From Ardenticatenaceae bacterium (GTDB lineage Bacteria > Chloroflexota > Anaerolineae > Promineifilales > Promineifilaceae): a stretch of DNA of 64,000 bases. How positions within the stretch are numbered: the stretch's first letter is position 1; each line of letters starts with the position of its first letter. The translations under genes were made by a program, and so were the position numbers. Positions 43,719-51,268 of the stretch are shown here, piece by piece. The notes under the pieces were generated by a model, which made no database searches, was not told where the DNA came from, and was given only the letters and a program-made list of their open reading frames with translations. The stretch lies in contig JACKBX010000008.1 of the NCBI GenBank assembly GCA_020634375.1, positions 273,523 through 337,522 of the forward strand, given 5' to 3'.

Positions 43719-44436
43719 TTTCTGCTCGTTGCGTCAGAAGGTACAAACTGAGCAGCATCAACGCCAGGCAAATAACTTGCAACAAATGGATACCGTTTGC
43801 AGATAACCACGCATTTTCACGAAACGCATCAGTGATGAGACGGCCGCCGCTGTATAAAGCCGTACTCAACAAAAATAGCTGCCCGTCAAACAGGCGATCC
43901 TGGTGCAAATACCACCAACTACCCAAAGCTAGCAGCGCTGCCAATATCTCGTAAATCTGCACCGGATGCCGCCGCACACTGAACTGCGTGATGCCCCAGG
44001 GCATATTGGTCAACTCGCCAAACCCCGGCCCGCCGAGAAAATCGGCCAGGCTGACGGCCAACAGCCCTACAAGCACGCCGGGCACAAGCGCATCCAGTGT
44101 AGGCCAAGGGTTAAGTTGGTGAAAACGGCCGTAAAAGAACCCCGCCACCAACGCCACCACCAGCCCCCCCATCAGATCATACCCACTGTTCAACGGCCAC
44201 ACAATCCCCAGCAAATCATTGCGAAACGCCGGCCAATAAATCACCACAAACGTCAGCCGCGCCCCAACAAAACCAGCCAGCAAAGACAAACCCGCCAGGT
44301 TATACAAGCGTCCCGCATCTTGCCTCAAATAGCCAGCCGCCCGTTCAATAGCCGTCAGTGCAGCATACGCTCCCAAAATATACATGACCCCCGCTGTTGG
44401 CAGGGATAATGGGCCAATGTGCAACGTTGGAAACAT
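43699..44436 (-). CDS. Prolipoprotein diacylglyceryl transferase-like protein
   Basis: 245 residues with about seven membrane helices. LNSGYDLMGGL, PGFGELTNMPWG and RRHPVQIYE match the Lgt active region; SGGRLITDAFREN corresponds to the conserved R-x-x-x-E-x-x-R box. Lgt attaches diacylglycerol to the lipobox Cys. At 245 residues it is shorter than typical Lgt (about 280), so it may be a paralogue. It lies eight bases downstream of the TlpA gene. The many lipoproteins in this window need such an enzyme. The tail is encoded by an intergenic repeat. Confidence 0.75.
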   Translation of the reverse strand: MFPTLHIGPLSLPTAGVMYILGAYAALTAIERAAGYLRQDAGRLYNLAGLSLLAGFVGARLTFVVIYWPAFRNDLLGIVWPLNSGYDLMGGLVVALVAGFFYGRFHQLNPWPTLDALVPGVLVGLLAVSLADFLGGPGFGELTNMPWGITQFSVRRHPVQIYEILAALLALGSWWYLHQDRLFDGQLFLLSTALYSGGRLITDAFRENAWLSANGIHLLQVICLALMLLSLYLLTQRAETVNSKQ

Positions 44437-44444
44437 AGCACCCC

Positions 44445-45005
44445 CTACTCTTTCACCAATCGATTAATGCGCTCTTGCAGCACCGCCTGACTAATCGCTC
44501 CCACATAAACTTCCCGCACCACACCATACCGGTCAATAAAAATGGTTGTGGGCAAGTTGAATACTTCGTAGGCTTCATTCACACCATTATCCGCATCGTA
44601 CAACAATGGATACGTCAAACCAAAACTGACGCCAAAGTCAGCAATCGTTGCTGCCGATTCGCCCTGGTTAATGCCCAAAATGGCAACCTGATCCTGATAA
44701 GTTAGGCTTAACTCTTGGAAATGGGGCGTTTCCAGACGGCAAGGACCGCACCAACTAGCCCAAAAATTCAGCACAACGGGCACGTCGCCCCCGTTGCGGC
44801 TGGTCAATTCAGAAAGTGTGACCGTCGCATCATCACTCCCCACCACCGACAGCGTAAAATCTGGGGCTAAATGTCCCACAATCGGCGCTTCCGTCAGACC
44901 AAAACCCAATGGATCATCCATAGGTTCTTGTGAATACCATATCCAGGTCACACCCAACACGGCCAATAGGCCTAACAAAATGTGTTGCTCAAGATGTGCT
45001 TTCAT
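44445..45005 (-). CDS. TlpA-family thioredoxin-like protein
   Basis: 186 residues: a membrane anchor (ILLGLLAVLGVTWIWY) and an extracytoplasmic thioredoxin fold with the WCGPC redox motif in FWASWCGPCRLE, GINQGES and the cis-Pro in FNLPTTIFID. It reduces disulfides in envelope proteins; the FTLSVVGSDD start is typical of the TlpA/ResA group. It forms an operon with the Lgt-like gene. No strong ribosome site is visible at the ATG. Confidence 0.85.
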   Translation of the reverse strand: MKAHLEQHILLGLLAVLGVTWIWYSQEPMDDPLGFGLTEAPIVGHLAPDFTLSVVGSDDATVTLSELTSRNGGDVPVVLNFWASWCGPCRLETPHFQELSLTYQDQVAILGINQGESAATIADFGVSFGLTYPLLYDADNGVNEAYEVFNLPTTIFIDRYGVVREVYVGAISQAVLQERINRLVKE

Positions 45006-45006
45006 A

Positions 45007-45072
45007 ACATTGACGATTTACGATTGACGATTGGTAACTGGTAATTGGTAGCTGGTTGCTGGTGACTGCTTG
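45007..45072. repeat. Reiterated word tract at the end of rimO
   Basis: ACGATTTACGATTGACGATT is followed by variants of GGTAACTGGTAATTGGTAGC. On the minus strand the tract encodes the last ~16 residues of RimO (ending PVTNRQS) and its stop. No complementary arm is visible. Confidence 0.6.
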
Positions 45073-46418
45073 CTGAACACTGGCGAACCGGTCAGGTCGT
45101 AGGCCATCGCCCCGTCAATGTGGATGGGCACAATCTCGCCCAGGGGCAGCTCACCGGGGACGATGACCAGCCCGTCAATTTCCGGGGCATCGCGGTAGCT
45201 ACGTCCCACACTGATGCCGTCGCCATGCCCTTCCACCAGCACATCCAATGTGCGCCCCACTAACGCCTGATTTTTCGCCAGCGAAATGGGCTGTTGCAAA
45301 GCCATCAACTCATCGCGCCGCGCCTCTTTCACCTCTTCCGGCACTTGCGCCGCCACCGTCGCCGACGGCGTGGAAGCCTCGTAAGAATAGGTAAATGCGC
45401 CCACGCGGTCGAAGGCCAGGTCTCGCACAAACTGCTTCAGTTCCGCAAATTCGGCGTCCGTCTCCCCAGGGTAGCCCACGATGAAGGTAGTGCGAATGGC
45501 TAACTGCGGCATTGCTTTGCGCAGCTTTTCCACTGTGCCGTAGACCCACTCGATGTTGGCGGGGCGGCGCATCCGTTTTAGCGTTTCGCGGCTGCCGTGC
45601 TGCAAGGGAATATCCACATAGGGCAATATTTGCGGCGAGGTTGCCATTGTCTCGATGAGTTCGTCGGTGACGTAGCCGGGGTAGGCGTACATCAGGCGAA
45701 TCCAGGGAATGTCTGGCGCAGCCTGTGTGATCATGCGCAGCAATTGGCTGAGACCATTCTTCAGCCCCAAGTCATGTCCGTAATCGGTGGTGTCTTGGGC
45801 GATGAGGATCAGCTCTTGGATGCCTGCTTCTTGCAAGGCCAGGGCTTCGGCAACGATGGCCTCTAGCGGGCGGCTAACGTGTGTGCCTTTGATTTGGGGG
45901 ATGGCGCAAAAGGCGCACGGCCGTCTGCAACCATCCGATATTTTGAGATAAGCGCTGCGCCCTTGTACGGCCGTGCGCAGCACCCCCTTCTCATCCAAGC
46001 CCACCGTCGTCGCCGACTCCGGCAAATGATAGAGCGGTTCCGGGTGCTTGTTGCGGCGCAGTTGGCGCACAAAAGGCACAATATCCATCCAGCGCCGCGT
46101 GCCAATCACGCCATCCACGCCGGGAACCCACTCCACTACTTCCGCGCCGTAGCGTTGCGCCATGCAGCCTGCGGCAATCAGCAGTTGGTTCTTGCCCTTC
46201 AATTCTGCCAATTCACGCAATGCGCCGATGGATTCCTGCCGCGCTTCCTCGATGAAGCCGCAGGTATTGACAATAAGGACGCTGGCATCATCGGGATCGG
46301 CCGTGCCATCAAACCCGGCATTCATCAACAGCCGGGCCATGCTCTCCGAGTCAACCGTATTTTTGCTGCAACCCAGGCTGAGCATAAAAAACTGTTTCTT
46401 TTGTTTATGTTTACTCAT
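45018..46418 (-). CDS. rimO: Ribosomal protein uS12 methylthiotransferase RimO
   Basis: 466 residues. A methylthiotransferase-type radical-SAM enzyme that modifies Asp in ribosomal protein S12. The N-terminal cluster ligands are in LGCSKNTVDSE, NTCGFIEEA and AGCMAQRY; the radical-SAM motif is CRRPCAFCAIP; and the C-terminal TRAM domain follows (VGRTLDVLVEGHGDGISVGR). RimO is favoured over MiaB because of LGCSKNTVDSE. Start ATG 46416-46418 lacks a good ribosome site. The last ~16 residues are encoded by a word repeat and are not expected in the family. Confidence 0.9.
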   Translation of the reverse strand: MSKHKQKKQFFMLSLGCSKNTVDSESMARLLMNAGFDGTADPDDASVLIVNTCGFIEEARQESIGALRELAELKGKNQLLIAAGCMAQRYGAEVVEWVPGVDGVIGTRRWMDIVPFVRQLRRNKHPEPLYHLPESATTVGLDEKGVLRTAVQGRSAYLKISDGCRRPCAFCAIPQIKGTHVSRPLEAIVAEALALQEAGIQELILIAQDTTDYGHDLGLKNGLSQLLRMITQAAPDIPWIRLMYAYPGYVTDELIETMATSPQILPYVDIPLQHGSRETLKRMRRPANIEWVYGTVEKLRKAMPQLAIRTTFIVGYPGETDAEFAELKQFVRDLAFDRVGAFTYSYEASTPSATVAAQVPEEVKEARRDELMALQQPISLAKNQALVGRTLDVLVEGHGDGISVGRSYRDAPEIDGLVIVPGELPLGEIVPIHIDGAMAYDLTGSPVFSKQSPATSYQLPVTNRQS

Positions 46419-46450
46419 GGAGTGTTGTTTTGACTTGTTCAGACCGCTGT

Positions 46451-46505
46451 GTGAAACGTAAAACGTGAAAAGAGATTCATCACATTTCACGCTTCACGTT
46501 TTACG
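46451..46505. repeat. GTGAAACGT-word inverted repeat, copy 2
   Basis: CGTAAAACGTGAA (46457-46469) pairs with TTCACGTTTTACG (46493-46505). It starts right after the TAA stop of rodZ on the minus strand. Same word family as 24452-24506. Confidence 0.7.
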
Positions 46506-47411
46506 TTATTCAGTCGTGCGCCAAACTTCTTCTCGCGCTTCCTGGAAACCGCCCAATCGCCCTAATTCCACTTCGTTGATGGTGGCAACAATGCCAAAAG
46601 CATTGCCGGTGAGTAAGGTGACTTCACTTTCGGCCGTCCACTCGTACACATCGCCACGCTTGGCAATGCCGCTAAAGCGCACATCGCCGTCTACCGTCAC
46701 TTCCATCCAGGTGCGCTCAGTAATATCCAGGCGTAGGTTAATCGTATCCATCGTCGCCGGAAGCGGCGGGCGCGTGGGTGTTGGCGTTGGATTGGCCGCG
46801 CCAAAGTCGTTGCGGCTTGTATTAAGAATGGCGTCCTCTGTAGGGGCAAGCGGATCAACTTCTTCTGCCCCATCCGGTGTAGCCTGGTCAACCGCATCCC
46901 CGTTGGTCAGGTTTTGCAATACATCATTAATGCCATCAGTAAGCGCACTTGTATTATCTTCGCTGCTGAACAGGGAAAAAGCGCGGCTGGCAACCAAGAC
47001 TAATGTGGCGATAAGGGCAAGAATGATAAACAGGCGCAGAACGGATTGAGGATCGCGCTGCTGCCCATCGGCTACTTCGTAATTAACGGGGTCGAAAAAG
47101 GGCTGGTCATCGCGCAGAGGAAGAGGTTTTTGGGGTAATAAATCTGAAGGTGTAGGGGAAACGGCCGTTTCCACCACATGCTCCTTCACCAATTCATACC
47201 GTTCCAACAACGGCTGCGGATCGAGGCCCAAAAACCGCGCATAATTTCGCAAAAAACCACGCACGTGCACCGGTGTTGGTAGCGCTTGATAATCGCCGTT
47301 TTCCAACGCCTCCAGAAAACGGCGATTAATCCGCGTTTGTTCCTCTACCTGTGCTAACGTGAGACCTTTAGTTTCACGGGCCTCACGAAGGACATGTCCT
47401 AACTCGTCCAT
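46506..47411 (-). CDS. rodZ: RodZ-like cell-shape protein
   Basis: 301 residues in the RodZ order: an N-terminal HTH (LGHVLREARETKGLTLAQVE, then NRRFLEALENGDYQALPTPV), a linker, one membrane helix (LFIILALIATLVLVASRAFS), a Pro/Thr-rich spacer and the extracytoplasmic DUF4115 domain (LRLDITERTWMEVTVDGDV ... GDVYEWTAESEVTLLTGNA). RodZ links MreB to the envelope. No strong ribosome site is visible. The gene ends directly at an inverted repeat that would separate it from rimO. Confidence 0.85.
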   Translation of the reverse strand: MDELGHVLREARETKGLTLAQVEEQTRINRRFLEALENGDYQALPTPVHVRGFLRNYARFLGLDPQPLLERYELVKEHVVETAVSPTPSDLLPQKPLPLRDDQPFFDPVNYEVADGQQRDPQSVLRLFIILALIATLVLVASRAFSLFSSEDNTSALTDGINDVLQNLTNGDAVDQATPDGAEEVDPLAPTEDAILNTSRNDFGAANPTPTPTRPPLPATMDTINLRLDITERTWMEVTVDGDVRFSGIAKRGDVYEWTAESEVTLLTGNAFGIVATINEVELGRLGGFQEAREEVWRTTE

Positions 47412-47475
47412 TTGGAAAAAAAGTCACTGACAAAGCAGTGACTCTCGAATGAAAGCGGGTTGCAAAAGGCGTCGA

Positions 47476-47991
47476 TTACTCGGCCGCAGCAACTACTTCC
47501 AGCTCTTCAGCCTCTGCGGCAGGTGCCTCAACGGCTTCGGGCTGTTCCGCCTCATCCGCAACAATCACGGTCAATTCCGGCTGGAAATCCCCGCTTAAAC
47601 GCACAACAATGGGGTGTTTGCCAAGTTGGCGCAGCGGTTCTACGCCAACTTTGCGCCGGTCGATTTCCGTACCCAATGCTTCGTTTAGCGCATCAGCAAC
47701 CTGGGCCATCGTGATGGAACCATACAGTTTGCCTGTTTCGCCAGCGCGGGCGGTAAAGGTCAGAGTGACTTCTTTAATCCGTGCGGCAAGAGCTTCATAC
47801 TCAGCACGAATCTCGGCACGACGTGTTTCAGCACGTTTGCGCCATACTTCCGCTTGTTTCATCACTTTTGGCGTGGCTTTTACTGCCAGTTCATTGGGGA
47901 TGAGGAAATTACGGCCGTAACCATCCGCTACATTAAAAACTTCACCTGCAAAACCAAGATTTTCTACATCTACTTTTAACAGCACTTTCAT
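47476..47991 (-). CDS. rplI: 50S ribosomal protein L9
   Basis: 171 residues. The N-domain KVLLKVDVENLGFAGEVFNV and GYGRNFLIPN, the long linking helix (AEVWRKRAETRRAEIRAEYE) and the C-domain (GKLYGSITMAQVADALN) are all present. The ~25-residue Ala/Glu/Val-rich tail (EAVEAPAAEAEE) goes beyond the usual length (~150). Start at ATG 47991; upstream MERSAA codons are not expected in L9. One ACGGCCGT copy lies in the conserved N-domain (GYGRN). Confidence 0.95.
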   Translation of the reverse strand: MKVLLKVDVENLGFAGEVFNVADGYGRNFLIPNELAVKATPKVMKQAEVWRKRAETRRAEIRAEYEALAARIKEVTLTFTARAGETGKLYGSITMAQVADALNEALGTEIDRRKVGVEPLRQLGKHPIVVRLSGDFQPELTVIVADEAEQPEAVEAPAAEAEELEVVAAAE

Positions 47992-48096
47992 AGCTGCACT
48001 TCTCTCCATAATTTTTTATTTTGCCAGCAGAAAATATTATCAGAGGGGGGCGAATTTGACAAACTGCACGAGTGGCGGATTTTGCACGCACAGTCG

Positions 48097-48930
48097 CTAC
48101 TCGCCACTTACGTTTGTCGTGTATACCTCATCCATCGCTACCAGCACATCATTCAATTCATTAACTTCTTCGGAAATTTCATGGCGCAGGCGGCGGGCAC
48201 GACTGCTGTCAATGTCCTTCGCCTCTACCAGCATGGTTTGCGAATAAATCGTACGCAAAGAAGTCAGGGTGTTTTCAAGCTGCAATTCGGCACGCTGAAT
48301 GGTGTTTTGCAGTCGTTCCACTGTGTCAATCTGCTTTTGCAGCCCTTCGATGGTGGTAGAGATGGTTTCTTTTACGGCCGTATCCGTCTCCAACACCAAC
48401 TCCTGCTGCAACTGCGCCAGCCGCATTTCTGCCCGTGTTCTGTCTCGCACCACAATTTGCTGGTCGCGGCGATAGCGATCAATACGCTGCGCCAGATGGT
48501 AAACATGCTCTAGCCATTCATCAATTTGCACGCCAGTTTGGGTCAACTCATCTTTCAACAGCGAGTCCCCCTGCCCGCGCACAGCTTCTTCAATGCGTCC
48601 CCGATACTCTAACGCGTCCTTAATTTGGCGCTGCAACTGCTTGTCGCGTAAACGCTCCGGTTCAAAGTCATGGCGCAACAGGCCAGCAGCCACTTTTTCA
48701 CCAAATTTGGGATCGGACAAACTGCTGTAAACAAGTCCCCCTTCTGAAACCAGCCCGCCAATAAGCCATATCCACCAGGGAATGAAGCTAACGACTGGCA
48801 AACCTGTGAGAGACAGTACAGTCAGCAGCAATGTAAGGGAAATAACCACCGCGCTTTCCCAGCGGAAAATAGATTCTTGGAAAATCGCCTTTTGTACTCT
48901 TTCTTCGAGCGCTTCGCGTGCTTCACTCAT
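48097..48930 (-). CDS. Membrane protein with two N-terminal helices and long coiled coil
   Basis: 277 residues: a short N-terminal helix, two membrane segments (AVVISLTLLLTVLSLTGLPV and WWIWLIGGLVSEGGLVY), then about 190 residues of coiled coil (for example RDRTRAEMRLAQLQQELVLE). The TATAAT box lies eight bases before ATG with no ribosome site, so the mRNA may be leaderless. It is part of a cluster with the TPR/zinc-ribbon gene and PspA, all on the minus strand. A PspA-related membrane-stress role is inferred. Confidence 0.7.
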   Translation of the reverse strand: MSEAREALEERVQKAIFQESIFRWESAVVISLTLLLTVLSLTGLPVVSFIPWWIWLIGGLVSEGGLVYSSLSDPKFGEKVAAGLLRHDFEPERLRDKQLQRQIKDALEYRGRIEEAVRGQGDSLLKDELTQTGVQIDEWLEHVYHLAQRIDRYRRDQQIVVRDRTRAEMRLAQLQQELVLETDTAVKETISTTIEGLQKQIDTVERLQNTIQRAELQLENTLTSLRTIYSQTMLVEAKDIDSSRARRLRHEISEEVNELNDVLVAMDEVYTTNVSGE

Positions 48931-48938
48931 GACGTTTG

Positions 48939-48944
48939 ATTATA
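48939..48944 (-). promoter_or_regulatory. Candidate -10 box upstream of coiled-coil membrane gene
   Basis: TATAAT on the minus strand, eight bases before the ATG at 48930, with no ribosome site between. It lies just outside the word repeat that ends the upstream gene. Confidence 0.4.
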
Positions 48945-48992
48945 GCGTGAAAGGTGAAACGTGAAAGGAACCCATCACGCTTCACGTTTCGC
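48945..48992. repeat. GTGAAACGT-word inverted repeat, copy 3
   Basis: GCGTGAAAGGTGAAACGTGA on the left and TCACGCTTCACGTTTCGC on the right. The right arm encodes the last residues (AKREA) and the TGA stop of the TPR/zinc-ribbon gene. Confidence 0.7.
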
Positions 48993-50306
48993 AGATACTT
49001 TTTGCATCAGTTGTTTGAATTCTTCTTTTTTGACGGAGTCAGTCGTAAATTGCAGGGCAGAATTGAACGTGTCTAAACTGCGTTCGTAAAAACCAAGTTG
49101 GGCGTAGGTCATTCCCAGGTAACGCAAATATAAAAGTTGGTGTGGTTCTTTCGCCGCCGCACGCTGCCAGTGAAGAACGGCCGTTGCCAACAACCCCTTT
49201 TGCACATATTTCCGAGCCGCAGCATGATAATCGCTGCCATATTGCAGCCCCTTATCCAACTGAGCGCGAAGCTGTTCATCCACCTTATCAAAATCGGGCG
49301 TAACGAGCAGGAAGGCAAAGATAAGGGCAAGAACGGCCGTACCCATCTGCAAAGCGCGAATGATCCCTGCGCCACCCTGAGCAAAAGGGCCGATAAAATT
49401 GGCGATGGATGGGTCAATCCCCGTCAACTGCACTTCCAACGTGCTAAAGTCCAGGGGTAACAAAACATTGATGACCCCCAACAACAGCAGCAACCCGCAC
49501 GCAAAAATCGTGCCGATATGTGCCCATGTTTGCCGATAATAAACTCCTACAGCCAGGATTAAAAAGGCGACCATCCACACACCCGCCAAAATCGCGCCAT
49601 AGAGTACGCGCTCAATGATCATGGCGTACAAGGCCTGGATGAGGAAAAACTGACCCAACCCTGCCAGCAAAATCCAAAAGAGGTGCAAATTGGTGCTGGG
49701 CTTTTCGTAGCGGTATCGTTTTTCTATGAGATTGTGCTGGCAGCGCGGGCATTGGCTGGCATCTTCGTCTATTTCTTGGGCACAGTAGCCGCATACGGCC
49801 GTTTCCCGCGACCACACATCATCATAAGTCGAAACCGAGGCAACCCCCACCTCTGGCACTTGCTGCAAATTCGTGGGGTCTCGATAACGCCACTCCTTCA
49901 CCTGCCTTTCTGGGTAAAGAACGGCCGCTGCCGGAGAAATAGGAGCATACTCTTTGCGCACAATAATTTCCGCATCCTCAGCTTGTGTGTCTGCAATATC
50001 CGCATCCGCCATGCGAGCATCCGCTTCCACTTGTGCGGCTCGTTCCAACTTCTCCAGGCCACGCCGTGCCAATTCATGCTGCGGATTCAGCGTCAACACA
50101 TTTTCCAGGCAGACACGACGGTCATTGTCTGTTTCTACAACACCAGAAAGCCACAGCCACGCCTGCTCATTCTGTTCATCGCTCTCCACCACTTTCAAAA
50201 GCAAGCGCCGCGCCTCGATTTTATTGCCAGCCTTCACTGCGGCAACGCCATCCCGCAGCCAGCTCTGCACATCTCCGTTAGCCATGTCCATCACAGGGCC
50301 ATCCAT
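48975..50306 (-). CDS. TPR/zinc-ribbon polytopic membrane protein
   Basis: 443 residues. N-terminal TPR-like helices (GVAAVKAGNKIEARRLLLKV, EQAWLWLSGVVETDNDRRVC) are followed by a zinc ribbon (CGYCAQEIDEDASQCPRC), four or five membrane helices and C-terminal TPRs (LLYLRYLGMTYAQLGFYERS). The start is uncertain: ATG at 50306, or later in-frame ATGs. Upstream lies the PspA gene with a terminator between. The C-terminus is encoded by a word repeat. Role unknown; membrane-stress sensing is suggested by the neighbours. Confidence 0.7.
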   Translation of the reverse strand: MDGPVMDMANGDVQSWLRDGVAAVKAGNKIEARRLLLKVVESDEQNEQAWLWLSGVVETDNDRRVCLENVLTLNPQHELARRGLEKLERAAQVEADARMADADIADTQAEDAEIIVRKEYAPISPAAAVLYPERQVKEWRYRDPTNLQQVPEVGVASVSTYDDVWSRETAVCGYCAQEIDEDASQCPRCQHNLIEKRYRYEKPSTNLHLFWILLAGLGQFFLIQALYAMIIERVLYGAILAGVWMVAFLILAVGVYYRQTWAHIGTIFACGLLLLLGVINVLLPLDFSTLEVQLTGIDPSIANFIGPFAQGGAGIIRALQMGTAVLALIFAFLLVTPDFDKVDEQLRAQLDKGLQYGSDYHAAARKYVQKGLLATAVLHWQRAAAKEPHQLLYLRYLGMTYAQLGFYERSLDTFNSALQFTTDSVKKEEFKQLMQKVSAKREA

Positions 50307-50311
50307 AAAGC

Positions 50312-50353
50312 AAAAAGGGACGGGGCAGGATGTTTATCCTGTCTCATCCCTTT
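50312..50353 (-). terminator. Terminator or attenuator between pspA and TPR gene
   Basis: On the minus strand AAAGGGA and CAGGAT pair with ATCCTG and TCCCTTT around AAAC, followed by TTTTTGC. It lies past the pspA stop and directly before the start of the TPR/zinc-ribbon gene, so it could limit read-through. Confidence 0.65.
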
Positions 50354-50384
50354 ACCCCTTTTATCGAAAATCGATTACCAGGAA

Positions 50385-51125
50385 TTAAATATCCGAACTC
50401 ATCGCCGCCGCGTCTTCACCCTCGTCTTCTAATTCCAACGAAGGGGGTTGGGCTAACCCCAGGCGCCGCTTCCGTTCCTCTAGTTGAATGTCTAGTTCGC
50501 CCTTGCCCAATACATCGTCCATTTGCGTATCCAGGCGGCTGGCGTACATCTCCGCATGGGCAGAAGCTTTATCCAGGCGGGAGCGAATGGATTCGCCCAA
50601 GCGGGCCATATCGGCATCGCCAGCGCCTACCAGGTCGTCCAGGCTTTTGATGGTTTTCACCGTCTGCTCTTTCGACTTCGCCAGTTTCATCAAGGACTCT
50701 AATTCGCGTTGTTCCTGGCGAATTTCTTTCAGACGAGCTTGCAACTTGAGCCGGGCATTTAGCAGTGCTTCGTATTCTCGCTTCTGCCGTACCCACTGTT
50801 CATGGTACTGCTCTTGTAAACGACGATTGGAGTTCATTTCGTTTTGCGCAGCGCGGGCCAAATCCTCTTTGCCTTGCATCAGGAAAACGTCAATATTGCG
50901 GTCGAGTTGATCGGCCTTTTTCTTGTATTCCAGATATTTGCGCTCCATGGTTTTGACTTCGCCGCCAACAGTGGCAGCGGCGTCTTCTAAATCTTGCAGA
51001 TTCTTTTCCGCATCGCGTGCATATTGTTTCATCACGGCAACGGAGTTTGCCTCTAAGGCGCGGTCAACCATCTCGTGCAAATTTGCCTGGATGAGGGTTT
51101 GGGTCTTTTCCAGTAATGATGCCAT
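50385..51125 (-). CDS. pspA: PspA/IM30-family phage shock protein
   Basis: 246 residues, nearly all coiled coil. SLLEKTQTLIQANLHEMVDR is the N-terminal amphipathic helix, and YARDAEKNLQDLEDAAATVG and QEQRELESLMKLAKSKEQTV follow. PspA/IM30 proteins form membrane-bound scaffolds that stabilise the envelope. The C-terminus is acidic. AAGGAG precedes ATG by eight bases. It heads the cluster with the TPR/zinc-ribbon and coiled-coil membrane genes. Confidence 0.9.
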   Translation of the reverse strand: MASLLEKTQTLIQANLHEMVDRALEANSVAVMKQYARDAEKNLQDLEDAAATVGGEVKTMERKYLEYKKKADQLDRNIDVFLMQGKEDLARAAQNEMNSNRRLQEQYHEQWVRQKREYEALLNARLKLQARLKEIRQEQRELESLMKLAKSKEQTVKTIKSLDDLVGAGDADMARLGESIRSRLDKASAHAEMYASRLDTQMDDVLGKGELDIQLEERKRRLGLAQPPSLELEDEGEDAAAMSSDI

Positions 51126-51268
51126 TTAATTCGTTCTCCTTTTGCTGGAATTCAGGACGGATTCAATTATTTGTACGTACAAGCAAATCTGATGTTGCAA
51201 CAGGCATGGTGCTTGTGCAAAAGTTGCTTAAATTCTGTGGTTCATTGTAAAGCAACTAGAGGTGTTTT

